Shown one piece after another: positions 10,640 to 24,112 of a stretch of DNA of 64,000 bases. Below the pieces are notes generated by a model. That model had not been told where the DNA came from and did not search any database. It saw only the letters and a program-made list of their open reading frames with translations. The stretch lies in contig NC_079484.1 in the NCBI RefSeq assembly GCF_026230105.1, positions 1,875,805 to 1,939,804 of the forward strand, given 5' to 3'. The translations under genes were made by a program, and so were the position numbers. The DNA comes from Diorhabda sublineata (taxonomy: Eukaryota > Arthropoda > Insecta > Coleoptera > Chrysomelidae). Position 1 is the stretch's first letter, and every line of letters begins with the position of its first letter.

Positions 10640-13600
10640 TTATGTATATAAAGGTTTCAAACCTACATTTATTCCATCTTCGGCGTGAACATTGAAATTC
10701 TGGTTGGATAGTTTAACAGGTATCACAGTTTTTGCAGTTGGAACTATCTCGAAGCTGTGCAGAACGTATGCGAAATAAACTTTGGCTTCTAGATTCGCAA
10801 ATCTCGCCCCTATGCAATTTCTCGGACCTAATCCGAACGGCATATAGCAGTAAAAGTCTCTAGCGTTTTTATTTTCTTCGCTGAATCTTTCTGGATCGAA
10901 ACGATCCGGATCTGGGAAATATTTAGGGTCACGTTGGATTGGAAATACGGGTAATAATATGGCTGTTCCTTCTTCTATTACCAAAGGATTTTCGTCAGGA
11001 TATTCTGGTTCTATTACGTATTTTTTTGTACAAACTCTGTGGGCTTCTGGAAAGTTCGGCCATTTTCGAAGAGTTTCTGTGAATAAGGATTTATAACAAT
11101 AGTGTGAATGCTTATTTTCCAAAAAGTAAACACAGTAATTTAATCAAAAATGGACTGAATCGTTAAATTCAGAGAGTGAACTGGATTTATATCACCAAAT
11201 AAAACAAGAAACCAAATCATCTAAAATATGTTTTAAAAAATCTGTTTTTTTGTCAAGAAATTATATATCGGTATTGAACTGCTAAGTACTGAAATTTTTT
11301 AAGTTAAACTTTCTTTTTTTCATCTAAAATTGGCCCTAGCGAATTGAATCTACAGTAAAACATTTATTTAGTATATTTTAATATAAAAAAATTCACATGT
11401 TTCATTAATTTTTCAACAGTATATATAATTACCTTCAAAATAAAATTATTTTTTCAGTTGAAACCTCACTCTATATAAAAATTAATGTATGTTTATGTAA
11501 ATAATCGAAAATAAAAAAATTTGGTTAATAAATATTTATTTATCAATATTCTTCTTTTTCTTTTATCTTGTTTGAGATCGGACAAAAGCAACATGTCATT
11601 TTTAACTGTGATTTCTCTATCTACCATAGACAGAAGAAACAATAAAGAACATTGAAATTATCATGTTTGTCAATGGTCTGTGTTATATTTTCCGACAGGT
11701 AACGCGCCGAATTTTATTTGCGATGTTGTCAGATCGTCTTCGTTAACAAAGTTACTACGGTACAATTAGTTTCCGCCTAACTGGTCATCAAATTAGCATC
11801 TTAAATTATTCAAATTGTTAACAAAATGAAAATTACGTTGTTCTAAAAATATTGAGTCGAAAATAAGACGCATATGGCTGACAATGAAAAAAGTGCTTTA
11901 AACAATCAATTTTTTCAATACAAACAAAATAAAATGCCTGTCCGTCTCGACAATACGGCCGACGTTTCAAACCACGTTACTAGGGACCTGTTGGAAGAGA
12001 AAGAGTGATGGGGGAGAGAGAGGTATCTTTTTCTACTCGCCATTATAATCAAAACTTGCTTTTCTTCTTTCTCCACCATTCGAAAATTCGACGTCATACA
12101 TCGTTTAATTTTTTAAATCGGGTATTATGGCAAGAGTTTTATTTTCAGCGTTTTGTAGCTTAACGCTGAATTAATTTAAGATGACGTTCAAGTCAAAATT
12201 ATACCACGTGACCTCATTTGACGCTTTAAACTAACACGAAATTGTATTTATAGTGATCCAATCAGAATCGAATAAAGAGAGATGTGTATATCGATTTTAT
12301 TTATCTCTCTCTCTCTCTCTATCAGCAGTTACACTCGAACGAGTTTCCATACCTTTATCTCTAATATTAACTCTATGATAAACAAGTACCAAATAATATT
12401 TTATGACGAGGTTTCCCGAAAATACAATTATTTTGTCATCATAGTTATTTAAAAATTGTTAATTCTCTCAAGATATTTTTTAAAATCAAATGGTAATGTT
12501 GGAGAGCAAATGCCCCACTCTATCCCAAATATCGGAGCTTCTTTCCCGCGTTTTTATCTAAAAGTCCCGCTAAAACACAGTTGTTGACGTATTGCCGCGT
12601 CGGTATGTCTTCCATGGTGGTTGTACCTAGTTAACTTTTTCCTACTAAATCGCCAATTGCAAAACGATAATAGTTCTCAGAATTAAATACTTAAAAACAG
12701 TGATAAAGTGTAGTGAAGTGAAATTTTCATCATGTGTTGAAAGTTGTTGCAGTTTGGTAAGATTTACTCTTATTCATTTAATTTAAAGTCTGATTTTTAC
12801 GAGTGAAATGATGTTCTCAAGACAAATTGTAATTTTATAATTTTTTAATTTGGTAGTTTTTAAGATTAACGTGTTTAACTAATATAATCTTTATGTTAGT
12901 TAGGATGAAAACAATTTATTTATTAAATTCTCTAATACGGTTTTGTTGCAAAGTAATCCCCATTTTAGTTTGAAAATTAAAAACTAATTTCCAATCACTG
13001 AAAACCTAGATAAGAATTTGATGTATATATGGAACATTAAACGTTTCTATAATTTAACGACATACCTGAAATAACCATTTCCAAATAAGGCATCTTCATG
13101 AGCACTTCATAAGTCAACTTTCCATTACACTGTTGAAATCCTTCATCTATTTCTTCCCGTAATCTATTCTGAATATCCGGATGAATGGCTAATTCGTAAG
13201 ACATGAACGTCATTAAAGTTGAAATAGATTCGAATCCAGCGAAAAAATTTATCATCGCATGAGCGGTGATGTCTTCATCGGTAATTTCTTCTATATCTAA
13301 CCCTGTAAAAGTTAATTTTAAAACTACACGACGCTGATAACATTCCGGAGTTTTTACCCTGTTTTTTTTTCTGTTCGACTTCTTTTTTTGCTTCGAGTAA
13401 TAAATGGAGCATATCCTGACGATCCACATCGTGTTCCTTCCTCATTTTTATACTGTTTTTAACAATGTTGATGAAGAATTGTCTCGATTCGCTATCGAAA
13501 AACTTTACGTCGAAAAACTAAAATTTAATACGTAAAATTTTCAGAAATCGTGGAGAAAATTTAACAAAAATAGTATTGTTAGGACTTTTATCATATTACG

Positions 13601-15477
13601 AAAATTAAAAAAAGGAATTTTCAAAAACAAACTCGATCATAAGTAAAAATGGTTGTGACTAAGCAACCGAAACCACAAACGGATTTATTCCGTAAATATG
13701 TAATAAAGTAGAAGCGATCTACTAAACCGACCTTGAATAACCTTGGAACAGTTGCAAACCCTAACATTTTAATTATCCTCCAAGGGGTAGCAAAGTTCGT
13801 GATATCTTTGCACCGATAATAAAATTCGTTGTCTGGATCTTTGAATGAATCCACCTGCAATCCGAACGTAGTTGATGCTATTACATCGTTAGAAAAACGA
13901 CTCGAAATATCTTTCATACAAACATCGATTACGTCGCCATTTCCTCTTTCTTTCAAAAAATAATTAACGAAATTTTGTGCGCAGTCCGACATGAAAATAA
14001 ACATGCTTTTCATTTTGCTACTGGTAAAACTCGGTGTTAAAATAGGTCGTATGCTTTTCCATCTTTGATCTAAAAAAATTAAGACGTATATACAGGGTGA
14101 TGATCATTTTATTTCATAGAATCCGTAATGTTTCTTATATCAAACACCTTGTATATTGAATTAAAATATTGGCTAAATTAAACTATATTAGATTTAACGA
14201 ATATTAGAAAAATCGACTGATTTGATACATATTGATATTACAAACTATAGTTACAAGTATGTACATCTGTTCAATTATATAGGGCGTTCACTTTAATTTT
14301 TCAAATACCCCGTATAACATATATAACCTCACATTATTGTAAAGGGAAAGTGGACGGTGTATTGAATTTGAAGTAACCTGCAAGGTGTTGTATTGTTAAA
14401 AAACATTACAAACAAATATCCCTTTACCTTTTAGCGCGAAAATATTTTTGTTCCACAAGGGATCTGCACCATCCGGAATTAAGGGTTTGTGATTCATAAA
14501 ATGATCAAAATCTTTAACAGTAATTAATTTTAATAACTTTGTATCTCTTATCATAAGAGCTGGTGTGGTGAATTGATATATTCCACAATATCTAAAAATA
14601 TATCCAAACTTAAAATTACAATTAAGTGCAATAAAAATCCGCCATATTGTATTTAGTTCGAACTAGAACGGTAGGTTTAGAAAACAGATACATTCGATGA
14701 GAAAAAAAATGTCATAAATAAATTAATTTTTGTTTCCAACAATTTTTTGTCTAAAAAAACAAAATCCTAACGAAAATAAATGTCATAATGAACCCCAATT
14801 AATTGTTAAAACTAAAAGGAATCAAATTGATTTTATTTCCGTTGTATGTTCGCGCGCGTTTTACTGATTGGCTGATATGTAAATATGGCGGCGTTGTGGG
14901 AGTTCCTCTTGTTAGTCGTACGCGATAATACACCTTATTTACACTATGAAAATCATGACAGAAAAGTTAAATTTGAATTAAAGTATTCGTTGAAATAAAT
15001 TCTGGTAGAATAATAAAATTTCATTTTATCATTCATATTTAGAAAAAACTTTGTAATACTTTGTTTGAAAGAATTTGATTCGATTGTATTTATTCTGATT
15101 AGGAAATCAACGTCTTCAATAAAAAAACTACAAAGTGCATTATCCTTTCTTTGATTAGATTTGTAAAGAATAAACAGAATATTTCAAAAATCAAATAATG
15201 ATAAAAAAGTCATATTTACAATAGATTATTTTGTTATTTTCCATTACCTGGCATTCGGAGATAAATTATAAAGTCTCGTGAACATATCCACGATACTTTC
15301 TAATCCGAACACTTGTTTCCATTGATCTCCTAAGAGCCATACGGGATCACTTTGAACTACTCCTCGTTTCTTCCAATAATTCATCGGTTTAACCGCATTG
15401 TAATAGAACAAAGCGGTTAAAATAAAAACAAAGATCAATATGATGGAAATTAACATTTTTCTGAAATTTAAAAACAT
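10640..15477 (-). CDS. Cytochrome P450, CYP9-like (gene B), six coding exons
   Basis: Exons in transcription order: 15477-15248, 14591-14428, 14069-13732, 13517-13358, 13302-13066 and 11076-10640. They join in phase to 521 residues. Landmarks are an N-terminal anchor then KPMNYW, WKSIR in helix C, LTPSFTSSKMKSMF, ETLR (Glu377/Arg380), PERF and haem loop FGLGPRNCIG with Cys464. The I-helix is AGFESIST, with Ser323 at the usual Thr position. All intron positions and phases match gene A. Intron 4 is only 55 bp (13303-13357), and the last intron is about 2 kb. The start is uncertain: Met8 (15456) aligns with gene A's start, and the bases before it (tttttaaatttcag) look like a 3' splice site, so translation may begin there after a 5' UTR intron. 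The donor of intron 3 (AAG|gtcggt) is weak but is placed by homology. The role is presumed to be an ER monooxygenase; the substrate is unknown. Confidence 0.9.
11077..13065 (-). other. Intron 5 of CYP9-like gene B
   Basis: A 2-kb intron with donor gtatgt next to 13066 and acceptor attcacag before exon 6. It contains a (CT)n microsatellite at about 12304-12321 and no recognisable coding sequence. Its length contrasts with the other introns of this gene (55 bp to about 0.7 kb). Confidence 0.6.
12304..12321. repeat. (CT)n microsatellite
   Basis: About nine CT dinucleotides in a row inside the last intron of CYP9-like gene B. Confidence 0.8.
14089..14156. repeat. Short TATACAGGGTG-ended inverted-repeat element
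   Basis: The segment starts tatacagggtg and ends caccttgtata about 65 bp later, an imperfect terminal inverted repeat in intron 2 of CYP9-like gene B. The same terminus occurs at 24708, 25128 and 39660. It is probably a tiny MITE or deletion relic. Confidence 0.4.
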
Positions 15478-18400
15478 AATAATGTGCGATGCTGCTTAAG
15501 AGACGTCTTTTATTCCATTCAACTTTTGTTTGTTTGTTGTAAAACTTCGTATAATCAAATATATGAATATCCTAACCTCAAACTTCTTTTGGTTTGTTTT
15601 CTTTAAAAACGATGCAGCTTCTTGTACATTCTAATTCAGTGAGTATGAGAAATAAATATTTTTGAAATCCATTTACTAATATACAGGTTATCATATAAAA
15701 AAACTATTGAAGTTATAAAAATATGTATTAAGTTGTTTATTCCCATCAATTTGTTTTGAGGAATTCGATTTACACCCAATTATAGGTTCGAAAGTATTCA
15801 AAGAAACGTAAAAGGTGGTTGAGTTATAATTTATATACCTTTATACGTAGCTACGACGACAATTAATACATTTTGTAACCCCCGAGGGTTGAAGTAGAAA
15901 TTTAATCCCCATTGAATAAGAAATCCCCAAAAAACGATATACATAATGTACTTTCAGTCCTTAAACATTCATTTATATCATTTTCGAAAGCTTACCTTTG
16001 AGTTAATAAAATATACTGACCTTAAGTTGATTATATGAACACTTTGTAATCAGTTAAAAACTTCGATATGCAAGTGAATGAAATTAAACATTATTGGAAA
16101 CGTAGCAGTCTTAAATATGTGGGGTAAATGATATCAAAGTTTTCTTATCTGTTATCAAATTAAACCTTCAACAATGTTCATTAGTAATAATAGAGTGAGT
16201 TATGAAACTATTTACAAGCTGTTTAATGTTAAATTCCTATAGAAACTAAAAAACAGTTTTTTTTTAATGTAGAAAACAAATTTTAATTTTTAACAATTTG
16301 AGGAAGCGTTTTAAGGGAAATGAAACATTTTGTATCATAAATTTATTTATACAGTTAATATTATTTTCAAAATAGTTGATCACGCCGAGAGGCCGTGCTA
16401 AACTAAAAGAAAGGTTATAATGTTATTGTCACTATAAAAACTTTCCCTGTATATTGTAGATACTTTTTATGCAATATCGGAATTTTATATTCGTTGTAAT
16501 ACCGATAATTTACTTGCAACTCCTATTTAAGTTTCAAAAATAGACAAAACAAAAATGAAAAGTGTTTTGTACTTAAATACTGTAGTGACATCTAGCTACT
16601 TAAATCTAAGTGTCGGTAACTATTTACAGTTTACTTTTTTACGTTGTTAATCGCGTTATATTGCTTATGGAATTCATCAATAGAGTGCGCACAATTTATT
16701 ATAATGAATTTCAATGAGTTGTTAGGTTTAAAGTTTAAGTATGAGACTTCAAATTTTGAAATAATATGTAAAAACTTGAAAGGTTAATGTTCTATTCATT
16801 TTATTATTGATAACTTGTGAAAAAAATACGAATTCTAATAAAAGATTTTGTAAGAAACGAAAATGATAAATTTCGACACTTAATTCGTAATACGGTACAA
16901 CTAAAGTTTAATTTCTATGAATTGATTCAATCTAACAACAAAAATAGATCAAGGACTAACTACTTTTATAATATTTAAATGAATATTGAGTTTAAATTCG
17001 CACATGTGATTCAATAAACAAGTTTGAATATGAAATTGTATAACCGTAAACAAATTAATTCAAAAATCTCTCTGAATTTGTTAAATATGGATCAAGAACA
17101 CACACTTTCTCTAGGAAAGAAGTAGTAGAACAAGCGCTATCACAAAAACTCGAGTTTTTATTATATTACGTTTTATGGCGCCATCTGCGTGTCAGAGTCT
17201 GGAACTTATACGATCTCGTGAAAGTTGCCTACTTTAAATGTTGATATCCTAACCTAACAAAATTCAACTTTGATCTTTTATTATTTAATTTAAACAATTT
17301 GATTAAAACAAATGCTGATGAAAAATATAAAATATTTTCATAGTAGTTATATTTCTGAGAAAAACCACCTTAATTGGAACTTTTAACGCGTAATAGTGTT
17401 TGAGCTGATGTAATAATTTAAAATAACAATTTTTCGAGAATGTTGATTTTTTACATTGTTTGAGGTTTGAGTTTAGTAAATGTTTTATTTCGACTACTTT
17501 ATAGCTTGGTTATGAACTGAATTGAATGGATTGAAAATAATACAGTGAAATTTGTAAAGTCAAAATGTTTCTTAACCAAAAATAAAAACGTAATTGTCAG
17601 TTTATTTATTTAAAACTAATTTGTGGTCTTTAAGAACCAATCTACAGTATAAGCTTTTAAAACTCTATGTAAATGTTGAAACAACAGCAAAAAACAATGA
17701 AATAAATGAAAAAAAATTATTATATATTTATTTTTTAGACATTCTGTATTAAAAAAAAAATATTAATATAAATAATTAGCATCTGCGTGTACACGCCACG
17801 TTAGTAATTAGCAAGTGGTAAATTTTGAGCAAATAAAAAACATCATTGTGATTAAATTAAGTTTGTTTGACCATATTTTGAACTGTAGCGTGTACACGCT
17901 AACAATCGATGCGATATAGTTTAGCTCAATATTACGTGACCTTCACAAGGTCAAGATACAAATCCGGACAGACGTGTACACGCACTGAAATCAATCTTGT
18001 GGATTAATTTCAAAATTTTCCGATGTGAAGTTTCTACGCAACGAAACTAACCTCAAATAGAACGTCAAATGTCATTATCAGTTGTTCAATCGCGTCCAAA
18101 TAACAAAGAGATTCTGAAAATATGATTTTTCGTAAAAAAAATATATCTACCCTGCTATATTATTAATCTATTAACCAAAAAGTGCGAAAAAATTCAAGAC
18201 TACTAATTGTTTCGTTGTAAAATACCGGACCTACAAATTGCAGTTGACATAACCCCTTTTGACCTTGACCTAGTTTCTTTATGTATTAAGACATCAAGTA
18301 TTCCATATCAAAATGGTCCTTTTTATTGTTTATATTAAATTAATCATAATATTATCGGAATTTACGGGTTATTATTCATGGCAGACAAATATTCAAATTA

Positions 18401-20117
18401 TAACGAACATATTTTTCACGTTGCCACATGTATTTGACTAGTTTCCCGTTTAACGTAGCCGACGCTTGCGCTGATAACGTCTACCAACCGCGTCAGTTTA
18501 AATCGACTTTGAAACAGCGCGGTAATTTTAAATTTCCGTATTGAAAGAAATTCGTATGAAGCTTTGTCTGGGTTCTGTTCGTATTGAGACAGATATAATT
18601 AGATTTAAATTCACATTTATAACAAGATAAAGGAATAATAGAATGGCGCGGAACGTCTTTTTGTTTATATATATGTAAATAATCGTTTTAGGCAACTTTT
18701 AGCTTTTTTCTCTACGTAGTCATCTGACACGGATGACGATGGTCGTCCAGGACCGTAAAGAAATTTTATGACGTAATAATATAAAATTTTCCGTATACTT
18801 ATTTCAATTCGACCGCATATTCATGTATCAAAAAAATTTATGGAATGAATTTTAATATCGTTTTCTTTGAAATTTACTTTTATTTTATTACCATATTTAT
18901 CAATATCATTTTTTAACCACAAAGTTACGTAGGTTTTCAACATATTTTGTTGAATTTTTAACATAATTTAAATCGATGAAATTGATATTTACACTGACGT
19001 TATTAAACAAAAACAATAAACACAATCTATATATGTATATATATTTCATAAGTAAAATATATAAATTTAACTTTTAAGTACAGATATACGTTGTTTGGAA
19101 AAGAGATGGCGACAATTAAATAGGTTTTTTTCTATAATAATCACTTTGATCTTATCTGATAGCTGTCATTTTTATTAATTTGATACAATTTAGTGACAAA
19201 TGACAAGTGACAAGTGGAGGCTAGATTTAACTTACATTCAGTTTATTTACGAAATTTTGAGCATTATTAGCCCGTTTCTACCCTTTTCAAATTTGATTAT
19301 AATAATAAATAACTATAATAATAGTGTGTGGTTTATAACACATTATATAGAAAAAATAAGAAACCGGAAACAGAGCGTTCAGAAGGTAGCCATCTTCTAG
19401 AGTTCACATAGTATTAATTAAACTTGACCTTGATTTTAGTAATGGTTTTTTTTTTGAGTTAAAAAATATTCATTAGCACATATTTTCATATTAGAAGATA
19501 GTTTGGTATTGATAGACAATAAAAAATATACATTTAATGATACAACTCGTTGAATTAGTTATTGTATCATAGTAAAGATTCAATAGACTGTATATTAGTA
19601 CCGGAAATGAGCCAGATTCATTCAAAAACATTATTTTAAATAATTTAATTAGATCCAAGCTTGCTGGTTGTGTTTGAAATACGAAGGTTTTTGATAATTT
19701 TTTAAAATTAGGTTTTAGAAAAAGTAACTATATGCAATAACAATAGTTTAGATTGTTTTATAGTAAATAACAATACACGTGAAGTTGTTTACATATTACG
19801 CGACATTTAATTCAACACAATGAAGGACAGAACAGTATTAAGGATATGAATATTATGTAAAAAATTGTCCGCTAAATGTCAGACATCATTTAACTTGTAA
19901 AATTCTGGATTATTGCGTCATAAACTGAATAACTGATGACTGGGAATAATACAACCACATGTACACACTCGATAGATGGTGGACGTACACTTAAGAGTGC
20001 GAATTCTACCACAAAAAAACCTAACCACAATTTTGCAAAGGAAATTTTTTACTGTATCAGGGTCGTACTTTGAATAAAAATGTATCCAACATAAAAATTC
20101 TAACGACGGCGAAGGAA
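15478..20117. other. Intergenic region, mostly featureless
   Basis: This 4.6-kb A+T-rich stretch lies between CYP9-like gene B and the 113-bp satellite. I see no exon with protein-like features. Notable items are three near-identical palindromes at 17785-17982 and a locally CpG-richer segment around 18440-18560 that could be a promoter or transposon remnant. The rest shows nothing recognisable. Confidence 0.5.
17785..17982. promoter_or_regulatory. Three copies of a GCGTGTACACGC palindrome within 200 bp
   Basis: Perfect 12-bp palindromes GCGTGTACACGC lie at 17785-17796 and 17888-17899; the second extends to 14 bp at 17887-17900. A 10-bp core CGTGTACACG lies at 17973-17982. Such a GC-containing palindrome three times in strongly A+T-rich DNA suggests a dimeric protein-binding site or a small repeat. 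No factor can be named. Confidence 0.4.
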
Positions 20118-23100
20118 AAATACCGATTAACCTCAAATTTATAAAAAAAGAAGACCAATCTAAAATAACGCACTTTAATAATAATAATATTAATACCAGT
20201 GAAAAAAGAACAGCTCCAGTGGTATCGAAACAACACGGTTTAACCTCAAAATTATAAAAAAAGAAGACCAATAGAAAATAACGCACTTTAACTATAATAA
20301 TATTGATACCAGTGAAAAAAGAACAGCTTCCAGTGGTATCGAAACAACACGATTTAACCTCAAATTTATAAAAAAGAAGAACAATCGAAAATAACGCACT
20401 TTAACAATAATAATATTAATACCAGTGAAAAAAGAACAGCTCCAGTGGTATCGAAACAACACGGTTTAACCTCAAAATTATAAAAAAAGAAGACCAATAG
20501 AAAATAACGCACTTTAACTATAATAATATTGATACCAGTGAAAAAAGAACAGCTTCCAGTGGTATCGAAACAACACGATTTAACCTCAAATTTATAAAAA
20601 AGAAGACCAATCGAAAATAACGCAGTTTAACAATAATAATATCAATACCAGTGAAAAAAGAACAGCTTCCAGTGGTATCGAAACAACACGGTTTAACCTC
20701 AAATTTATAAAAAAGAAGACCAATAGAAAATAACGCACTTTAACAATAATAATATCAATACCAGTGAAAAAAGAACAGCTCTAGTGGTATCGAAACAACA
20801 CGGTTTAACCTCAAAGTTATAAAAAAGAAGAACAATCGAAAATAACGTACTTTAACAATAATAATATTAATACCAGTGAAAAAAGAACAGCTCCAGTGGT
20901 ATCGAAACAACACGGTTTAACCTCAAAATTATAAAAAAAGAAGACCAATAGAAAATAACGCACTTTAACTATAATAATATTGATACCAGTGAAAAAAGAA
21001 CAGCTTCCAGTCGTATCGAAACAACACGATTTAACCTCAAAGTTATAAAAAAGAAGACCAATCGAAAATAACGCACTTTAACAATAATAATATCAATACC
21101 AGTGAAAAAAGAACAGCTCTAGTGGTATCGAAACAACACGATTTAACCTCAAAATTATAAAAAAAGAAGACCAATAGAAAATAACGCACTTTAACTATAA
21201 TAATATTGATACCAGTGAAAAAAGAACAGCTTCCAGTGGTATCGAAACAACACGGTTTAACCTCAAATTTATAAAAAAGAAGACCAATCGAAAATAACGC
21301 ACTTTAACAATAATAATATTAATACCAGTGAAAAAAGAACAGTTTCTAGTGGTATCGAAACAACACGTTTTAACCTCAAAGTTATAAAAAAGAAGACCAA
21401 TCGAAAATAACGCACTTTAACAATAATAATATTGATACCAGTGAAAAAAGAACAGCTCTAGTGGTATCGAAACAACACGTTTTAACCTCAAATTTATAAA
21501 AAAGAAGACCAATAGAAAATAACGCACTTTAACAATAATAATATTAATACCAGTGAAAAAAGAACAGCTTCCAGTGGTATCGAAACAACACGTTTTAACC
21601 TCAAAGTTATAAAAAAGAAGACCAATCGAAAATAACGCACTTTAACAATAATAATATTGATACCAGTGAAAAAAGAACAGCTCTAGTGGTATCGAAACAA
21701 CACGTTTTAACCTCAAATTTATAAAAAAGAAGACCAATAGAAAATAACGCACTTTAACAATAATAATATTAATACCAGTGAAAAAAGAACAGCTTCCAGT
21801 GGTATCGAAACAACACGTTTTAACCTCAAAGTTATAAAAAAGAAGACCAATCGAAAATAACGCACTTTAACAATAATAATATTGATACCAGTGAAAAAAG
21901 AACAGCTCCAGTGGTATCGAAACAACACGGTTTAACCTCAAAGTTATAAAAAAGAAGAACAATCGAAAATAACGTACTTTAACAATAATAATATTAATAC
22001 CAGTGAAAAAAGAACAGCTCCAGTGGTATCGAAACAACACGGTTTAACCTCAAAATTATAAAAAAAGAAGACCAATAGAAAATAACGCACTTTAACTATA
22101 ATAATATTGATACCAGTGAAAAAAGAACAGCTTCCAGTCGTATCGAAACAACACGATTTAACCTCAAAGTTATAAAAAAGAAGACCAATCGAAAATAACG
22201 CACTTTAACAATAATAATATCAATACCAGTGAAAAAAGAACAGCTCTAGTGGTATCGAAACAACACGATTTAACCTCAAAATTATAAAAAAAGAAGACCA
22301 ATAGAAAATAACGCACTTTAACTATAATAATATTGATACCAGTGAAAAAAGAACAGCTTCCAGTGGTATCGAAACAACACGGTTTAACCTCAAATTTATA
22401 AAAAAGAAGACCAATCGAAAATAACGCACTTTAACAATAATAATATCAATACCAGTGAAAAAAGAACAGCTCTAGTGGTATCGAAACAACACGATTTAAC
22501 CTCAAAATTATAAAAAAAGAAGACCAATAGAAAATAACGCACTTTAACAATAATAATATTGATACCAGTGAAAAAAGAACAGCTTCCAGTGGTATCGAAA
22601 CAACACGTTTTAACCTCAAATTTATAAAAAAGAAGAACAATCGAAAATAACGTAGTTTAACAATAATAATATTGATACCAGTGAAAAAAGAACAGCTTCC
22701 AGTGGTATCGAAACAACACGATTTAACCTCAAAGTTATAAAAAAGAAGACCAATCGAAAATAACGCACTTTAACAATAATAATATCAATACCAGTGAAAA
22801 AAGAACAGCTCTAGTGGTATCGAAACAACACGGTTTAACCTCAAATTTATAAAAAAGAAGAACAATCGAAAATAACGTAGTTTAACAATAATAATATTGA
22901 TACCAGTGAAAAAAGAACAGCTTCCAGTGGTATCGAAACAACACGATTTAACCTCAAAGTTATAAAAAAGAAGACCAATCGAAAATAACGCACTTTAACA
23001 ATAATAATATCAATACCAGTGAAAAAAGAACAGCTCTAGTGGTATCGAAACAACACGGTTTAACCTCAAATTTATAAAAAAGAAGACCAATAGAAAATAA

Positions 23101-23187
23101 CGCACTTTAACAATAATAATATTAATACCAGTGAAAAAAGAACAGCTTCTAGTGGTATCGAAACAACACGGTTTAACCTCAAAATTA
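20118..23187. repeat. Satellite array, unit about 113 bp, about 27 copies
   Basis: Tandem units contain CCAGTGAAAAAAGAACAGC, GGTATCGAAACAACACG and TTTAACCTCAAA. For example, ACCAGT falls at 20195, 20308 and 20421, a 113-bp step. Units alternate between variant types (AGCTCCAGT or AGCTCTAGT versus AGCTTCCAGT), a dimer-like pattern. A larger block of about ten units repeats at 1127 bp: the private variants CGTACTTT (20846 and 21973) and CCAGTCGTATC (21011 and 22138) recur at exactly that distance. Each unit holds an imperfect hairpin, GATACCAGTG / CAGTGGTATC. Open frames within the array are by-products. It ends about 0.9 kb before the SLC26-like start codon. Confidence 0.95.
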
Positions 23188-24112
23188 TTTATTTTAATCA
23201 TGTATTTTTTTTTCACAGATTCAACATCAAGATTATTAATTTTTTCAGATTTTTCTTGCATGACGTGTTTTTAAATTCTTTTCGTTGTGTGTGTTTGTGT
23301 ATAAAATAAGGTGCGAAATAATTTTTGCGCAGTACTGTATATTTAAAAAATTCCTTATCGATTTGTGACTACCTCGTGGAGTGATAAAAATGTTATTTTC
23401 CTATAAACTATAGTTAATGTGATTCAAACTGAAATAATTATATTGAACAAATAAATTCACTATCATCAAGTTTTTAACATAAAGATTTAGAAAATGCATC
23501 ATTTTATTTATATCATATTCATAAGTATAAACAAAAACAATACACCATTATATTGTTAAATGCAATTAAAATTTTTCCATTCACATTTTTCTAATCTAAC
23601 GAATCATAACAAAAGTTTTTATAATTTTCCATCTTCAATTGACTTTATTTATTACATACCAACATATTTTCATTCAAAGTACCCATTCTCTCCAAAGTAC
23701 GATATAAATCTTCAAAATCAAATCAACAAGTATTCGATTCAAATCGTTATTGTTCTGTTTTCTATCAATTCTATCCGACCAGTGCGTTCTAAGCGATCGC
23801 AACGATTGATTCAACGTTCGATTTCTATCTGGTCGATTGTTTCGATGAATCGGATCCTTTTGGTGATTTTGACCGATAAAAGAATTCACGTGACTGTCAG
23901 TCTACAAAATGCCGGTCGGGTTTCGCGGAAGCTTCAGTGACGATTATTTACCGGTAGTGGTATAATTGTATCGCGCGGATTTTCTTCGTTTGTTTATTTA
24001 CATATTTAAACGTTTCGTTTTACAGTTTTAGCAACCACTTGCGACAGCGCGGACGGTCGGAATCTCGATTTTGTTTTCTGACGGTTTTTTGTTTCAAAAA
24101 AAAAAAAGAAGA
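23188..24112 (+). promoter_or_regulatory. Presumed promoter and 5' UTR of the SLC26-like gene
   Basis: This is the 925 bp between the satellite and the reconstructed start codon. The last 350 bp (from about 23760) are clearly richer in CpG (cgatcg, ggtcgggtttcgcgg, gtatcgcgcgg, gacagcgcggacggtcgg) than the surroundings, as expected for an insect promoter or 5' exon. No specific TATA box or initiator was assigned. A short open frame at 23560-23940 has no protein-like features. Confidence 0.4.

Noticed and set aside
20118..23187. CRISPR-like array (regular repeats)
   Set aside because: Units are direct head-to-tail satellites without unique spacers, in a eukaryotic genome; no cas genes.
23560..23940. 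126-codon ORF upstream of the transporter
   Set aside because: Overlaps an opposite-strand ORF and the likely promoter/5' UTR; composition is not protein-like.
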